From: Euryarchaeota archaeon UBA220
GTDB taxonomy: Archaea > Thermoplasmatota > Poseidoniia > Poseidoniales > Thalassarchaeaceae
Direction of reading: 5' to 3'
Length of the DNA: 7,518 nt
NCBI GenBank assembly: GCA_002501885.1
Contig: DAON01000036.1
Coordinates: 1 to 7,518, forward strand
This document shows, one piece after another, positions 5,256-7,518 of the stretch; position 1 is the first letter of the stretch, and every line of letters begins with the position of its first letter. Made by a program: the position numbers and the translations under genes. The notes under the pieces were generated by a model. The model ran no database searches, was not told the origin of the DNA, and worked only from the letters and a program-made list of their open reading frames with translations.

Positions 5256-5728
5256 TGATCACAAACCAGCGCAGGATGGCTGCCCAGATTCTTTCCCAAA
5301 AGGAAGGCAGAACTGTTGGACTCCACAGAGTATGGATCCACCCGGACTATCTGGATGAGATTTCTAGCGCCGTTCAGAAAGACGATGTCCGTGAACTGAT
5401 TGAAGAGGGACTAATCAAGGCTAAGCCAATCAAGGGAACCAGTCGCGTTAGAGCGAGGAAGGCAGATGCCCAGAGGGCAAAAGGCCGCCGAAAGGGACAG
5501 GGTTCCAGAAAGGGTAGTGCCAACTCAAGGAATCCGAAGAAGCAGCGCTGGATGAGTCTAATTAGGGCACAGAGGAGACAACTGAAGGAACTTCGTGCCA
5601 CTGAACAACTCACTCCATCCCAGTATCGCTACTACTACAGAAAGGCGAAGGGAGGTTCATACCGTTCGATTGCACATATGCGCTCGAACATAGAACTCGA
5701 TGGAGTCACACTAGGAGGCGATGAGTGA
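5252..5728 (+). CDS. rpl19e: Large ribosomal subunit protein eL19
   Basis: eL19 is an archaeal/eukaryotic protein with a globular N-terminal domain and a long, basic helical extension that reaches across the interface and takes part in an intersubunit bridge. The 158 residues match archaeal length. The N-terminal domain has NQRRMAAQIL and VWIHPDYLDEISSAVQKDDV, followed by LIEEGLIKAKPIKGTSR. The basic middle is seen as RKADAQRAKGRRKGQGSRKG and NPKKQRWM. The C-terminal helix contains YRYYYRKAKGGSYRSIAHM. Two adjacent ATGs (5252 and 5255) are possible. The first overlaps the eL32 stop as ATGA and fits the G-rich Shine-Dalgarno spacing of 5 bases better. Confidence 0.95.
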   Translation: MMITNQRRMAAQILSQKEGRTVGLHRVWIHPDYLDEISSAVQKDDVRELIEEGLIKAKPIKGTSRVRARKADAQRAKGRRKGQGSRKGSANSRNPKKQRWMSLIRAQRRQLKELRATEQLTPSQYRYYYRKAKGGSYRSIAHMRSNIELDGVTLGGDE

Positions 5729-6240
5729 TGGCACACGGCAAGAGTCAGAGACTTCGATTTAAGCGAAGGCGCAATGGTAAGACGGACTACAGAAGAAGAC
5801 TCAGAATGCTCAGAGGAGGAGCTCCTCGGGCCATTGTCAGGGTCTCTAACACCCAAGTAGTCTGTCAATTGGCCCAATTTGACCCAGAAGGCGACAGAAT
5901 AGTTGCTTCCTTCAGCGGTAACAATCTAGCCGCTTATGGATGGCCAGTGGGGGCATCTACGAAGTCAGTTCCTGCGTGCTATGTGGCCGGGTATGCACTA
6001 GGAAAGTCCGCTCTATCGGCAGGCCATGATAGCGCTATACTAGATATTGGCCTAGCTTCCTCATCCCCAGGAAACCGAATCTTCGCTGCTCTGAAGGGTA
6101 TGATTGATGCTGGACTGGATGTTCCACATGGAGACGGAGTTCTCCCTTCTGATGACAGAGTCAATGGAGCACATATCGACGATTCACTTGGTGCAGCAGT
6201 GGACGCAGCAAAGAATGCTATTGAGGAGGCATCAGGATGA
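5728..6240 (+). CDS. rpl18: Large ribosomal subunit protein uL18
   Basis: uL18 is the principal 5S rRNA-binding protein and forms the central protuberance with uL5. The 170 residues are typical of archaeal members. The basic N-terminus carries the 5S-binding pattern RLRFKRRRNGKTDYRRRLRM (8-27), followed by PRAIVRVSNTQVVCQL. The alpha/beta core includes CYVAGYALGKSAL (84-96), AILDIGLASSSPGNRIFAAL (103-122) and the archaeal/eukaryotic DAGLDVPHGDGVLPSDDRVN (127-146). GGAGGCG lies 7 bases upstream of the ATG; an in-frame GTG one codon earlier is less likely. The start overlaps the eL19 stop by one base (TGATG). Confidence 0.96.
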   Translation: MAHGKSQRLRFKRRRNGKTDYRRRLRMLRGGAPRAIVRVSNTQVVCQLAQFDPEGDRIVASFSGNNLAAYGWPVGASTKSVPACYVAGYALGKSALSAGHDSAILDIGLASSSPGNRIFAALKGMIDAGLDVPHGDGVLPSDDRVNGAHIDDSLGAAVDAAKNAIEEASG

Positions 6241-7019
6241 GCGAAGAGCAAGTAGAGCAGACTGAAGAGACTTCGGATGTACCAGAGGTTCTAGCACCAG
6301 GATTAGCGATGGCATTGGCTCCTCCTGAAGAGCAACAGGAGCCCCGACGCCGTGGCCCAGATCCTCTAGCTGGACTGAGAACTTGGCAGCCCAGAACAAG
6401 ACTAGGCCGCATGGTTATGAGCGGACAGATTCACACATACGAGCAAGCAATCTCTTCCGGACTTCCAATCAGAGAGGTAGAGATAGTCGATGCTCTACTT
6501 CCTGACCTTACTGACGATGTTCTCGCAGTCAATATGATTCAGAGGATGACCGACTCGGGCCGCAGGGTTCGATTCAATGTCCTTTGCGCCGTCGGCAACT
6601 CTGATGGCTATGTGGGACTATCAATTTGCAAAGGCAAAGAGGTCGCAAGCACAATCCGCAAGGCGATTGACAAGGCCAAGTTGAACCTAATTCCTGTTAT
6701 GAGGGGCAATGGCTCATGGGAGTCTTCAGAAGGCCCTGGAAACAGTATCCCATTCAAGGTCACCGGCCGCTCGGGCTCAACCCGGGTTACTCTGATGCCA
6801 GCTCCTGCAGGAAAGGGCCTAGTTATCGGAGACTATGGGCGCAGAGTTCTGACACTTGCTGGCATTACCGATGTGTGGTCCCGCTCAGCAGGTCAGACCC
6901 GCACTACAATCAACTTCGCTAAGGCGACATTCAACGCACTTATTGAGCTCAACCGAACTAGGATTAACGATGCTGACAGGCAGAGACTCAACATTACAGA
7001 GGGGAGGAATATTGGATGA
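6237..7019 (+). CDS. rps5: Small ribosomal subunit protein uS5 with N-terminal extension
   Basis: uS5 lies at the mRNA entry channel and is linked to decoding accuracy and mRNA unwinding. The 260 residues exceed the roughly 210 of many archaeal members because residues 1-47 form an acidic, Pro/Ala-containing N-terminal extension. The double-stranded-RNA-binding-like domain follows with TWQPRTRLGRMVMSGQI (49-65), EIVDALLPDL, IQRMTDSGRRVRFNVLCAVG (101-120) and NGYVG-type sequence seen as SDGYVG. The C-terminal domain contains SIPFKVTGRSGSTRVTLMPA (170-189) and INFAKATFNAL. The segment before it reads GNGSWESSEGPGNS, where many archaea have cysteines. ATGA overlaps the uL18 stop, and GGAGGCA ends 5 bases before the start, so the extension is probably translated. 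Confidence 0.96.
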   Translation: MSEEQVEQTEETSDVPEVLAPGLAMALAPPEEQQEPRRRGPDPLAGLRTWQPRTRLGRMVMSGQIHTYEQAISSGLPIREVEIVDALLPDLTDDVLAVNMIQRMTDSGRRVRFNVLCAVGNSDGYVGLSICKGKEVASTIRKAIDKAKLNLIPVMRGNGSWESSEGPGNSIPFKVTGRSGSTRVTLMPAPAGKGLVIGDYGRRVLTLAGITDVWSRSAGQTRTTINFAKATFNALIELNRTRINDADRQRLNITEGRNIG

Positions 7020-7486
7020 CCTTTCTAGTAATTAGAGTCCGCAGTGACCGCGGCGTTAAGCCGAAGATCAGAGACACAATGTCGATGCTAAATCTTACTA
7101 GAGTCAACCACGCAGTACTGATTCCGGACACTCCTGCTTACGCTGGTATGCTACAGAAGGCCAAGGACTACATCACATGGGGAGAGGTCGATGCCGATAC
7201 AATCTCCACTCTGATCTCAGAACGTGGACGATTGGTAGGCGACAAGCCAGTAACTGACGCTTCCGTCAAGGCAGGCAGTGAGTACTCGACAATTAAGGCA
7301 GTATCGAAAGCAATTGCTTCAGGCGACGCCGGAACTGGCGATATCGATGGCATGAAGCCAGTATTCAGACTACATCCGCCTCGCGGCCCTAAGGGCTGGG
7401 GCGGAATCAAGCGCAGCTTCACTGTAGGCGGTGCTCTTGGATTCAGGGGCGAGGCAATCACTGATCTCGCTGGAAGGATGATGTGA
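7016..7486 (+). CDS. rpl30: Large ribosomal subunit protein uL30 (long archaeal form)
   Basis: uL30 binds 23S rRNA domain II near the 5S region. The 156 residues match the long archaeal/eukaryotic form rather than the 60-residue bacterial one. The N-terminal ferredoxin-like core has FLVIRVRSDRGVKPKIRDTM (3-22) and LNLTRVNHAVLIPDTP (25-40). The middle includes AGMLQKAKDYITWGEVDADT (43-62) and the archaeal C-terminal extension ends FRLHPPRGPKGWGGIKRSFT (117-136) and GALGFRGEAI. Start ATGA overlaps the uS5 stop, with GGAGGAA ending 6 bases upstream. Nothing in it looks unusual. Confidence 0.96.
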   Translation: MTFLVIRVRSDRGVKPKIRDTMSMLNLTRVNHAVLIPDTPAYAGMLQKAKDYITWGEVDADTISTLISERGRLVGDKPVTDASVKAGSEYSTIKAVSKAIASGDAGTGDIDGMKPVFRLHPPRGPKGWGGIKRSFTVGGALGFRGEAITDLAGRMM

Positions 7487-7495
7487 GGGATTTCT

Positions 7496-7518
7496 ATGGT
7501 ATCAAGAACAAACAAATT
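7496..7518 (+). CDS. rpl15: Large ribosomal subunit protein uL15, first codons (partial, 3' end outside window)
   Basis: Seven codons plus two bases are present, reading MVSRTNK. TGAGGGA, overlapping the uL30 stop, ends 5 bases before this ATG, the same spacing as in the rest of the operon. In archaeal operons uL15 follows uL30, and its N-terminus is short, basic and flexible, which is compatible with this fragment. The identification rests mainly on position; too little protein is present to confirm it by motif. secY would be the usual next gene. Confidence 0.72.

Noticed and set aside
6716..6922. Alternative + frame open for 68 codons within uS5
   Set aside because: It overlaps the conserved uS5 C-terminal domain in another frame and has no family signature.
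1..7518. Internal promoters, terminators, RNA genes, CRISPR arrays or mobile elements
   Set aside because: The longest gap between genes is 12 bases, and I saw no tRNA-like or rRNA-like sequence, no spaced direct repeats and no transposase or terminal inverted repeats.

Overview
The window is one uninterrupted stretch of an archaeal ribosomal-protein operon (the S10/spc-type cluster), read entirely on the + strand. Gene order is uS3 (tail only), uL29, aIF1/SUI1, RNase P Rpp29, uS17, uL14, uL24, eS4, uL5, uS14, uS8, uL6, eL32, eL19, uL18, uS5, uL30, uL15 (first codons only). This order, the archaeal/eukaryotic-only proteins (eS4, eL32, eL19, Rpp29) and the zinc-type aIF1 establish an archaeon, most likely euryarchaeal. 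Roughly balanced base composition, free use of AGA/AGG for Arg and the Ser/Asn/Gln/Met content of the proteins suggest a mesophile. A Thermoplasmatota or marine Poseidoniales-type lineage is my best guess, but the sequence alone does not prove it.

Layout: nearly every base is coding. Genes overlap by 1 to 8 bases (ATGA, TGATG and similar junctions) or are separated by 1 to 12 bases. There is no non-coding stretch long enough for an internal promoter, terminator or RNA gene. Almost every gene has a strong purine-rich Shine-Dalgarno sequence 5 to 7 bases before its start, usually inside the end of the preceding gene. This fits one long mRNA with translational coupling. The transcription start and end lie outside the window, and uL15, probably followed by secY, continues past the right edge.

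Functionally the genes supply small-subunit proteins (uS3, uS17, eS4, uS14, uS8, uS5), large-subunit proteins (uL29, uL14, uL24, uL5, uL6, eL32, eL19, uL18, uL30, uL15), a start-codon-selection factor (aIF1) and a protein subunit of the tRNA-processing enzyme RNase P (Rpp29).

The operon itself is conserved, but several of its proteins carry unusual additions. uL5 has a C-terminal acidic linker followed by a domain that reads as PepSY-like, a fold normally seen in extracytoplasmic proteins. eL32 has an N-terminal SAP-like helix-turn-helix followed by a very acidic linker. uL24 has an insertion of about 20 residues in its KOW motif. uS5 has an acidic, proline-containing N-terminal extension, and uS3 ends in an acidic tail. 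These lineage-specific ribosome decorations are the most interesting content of the window.
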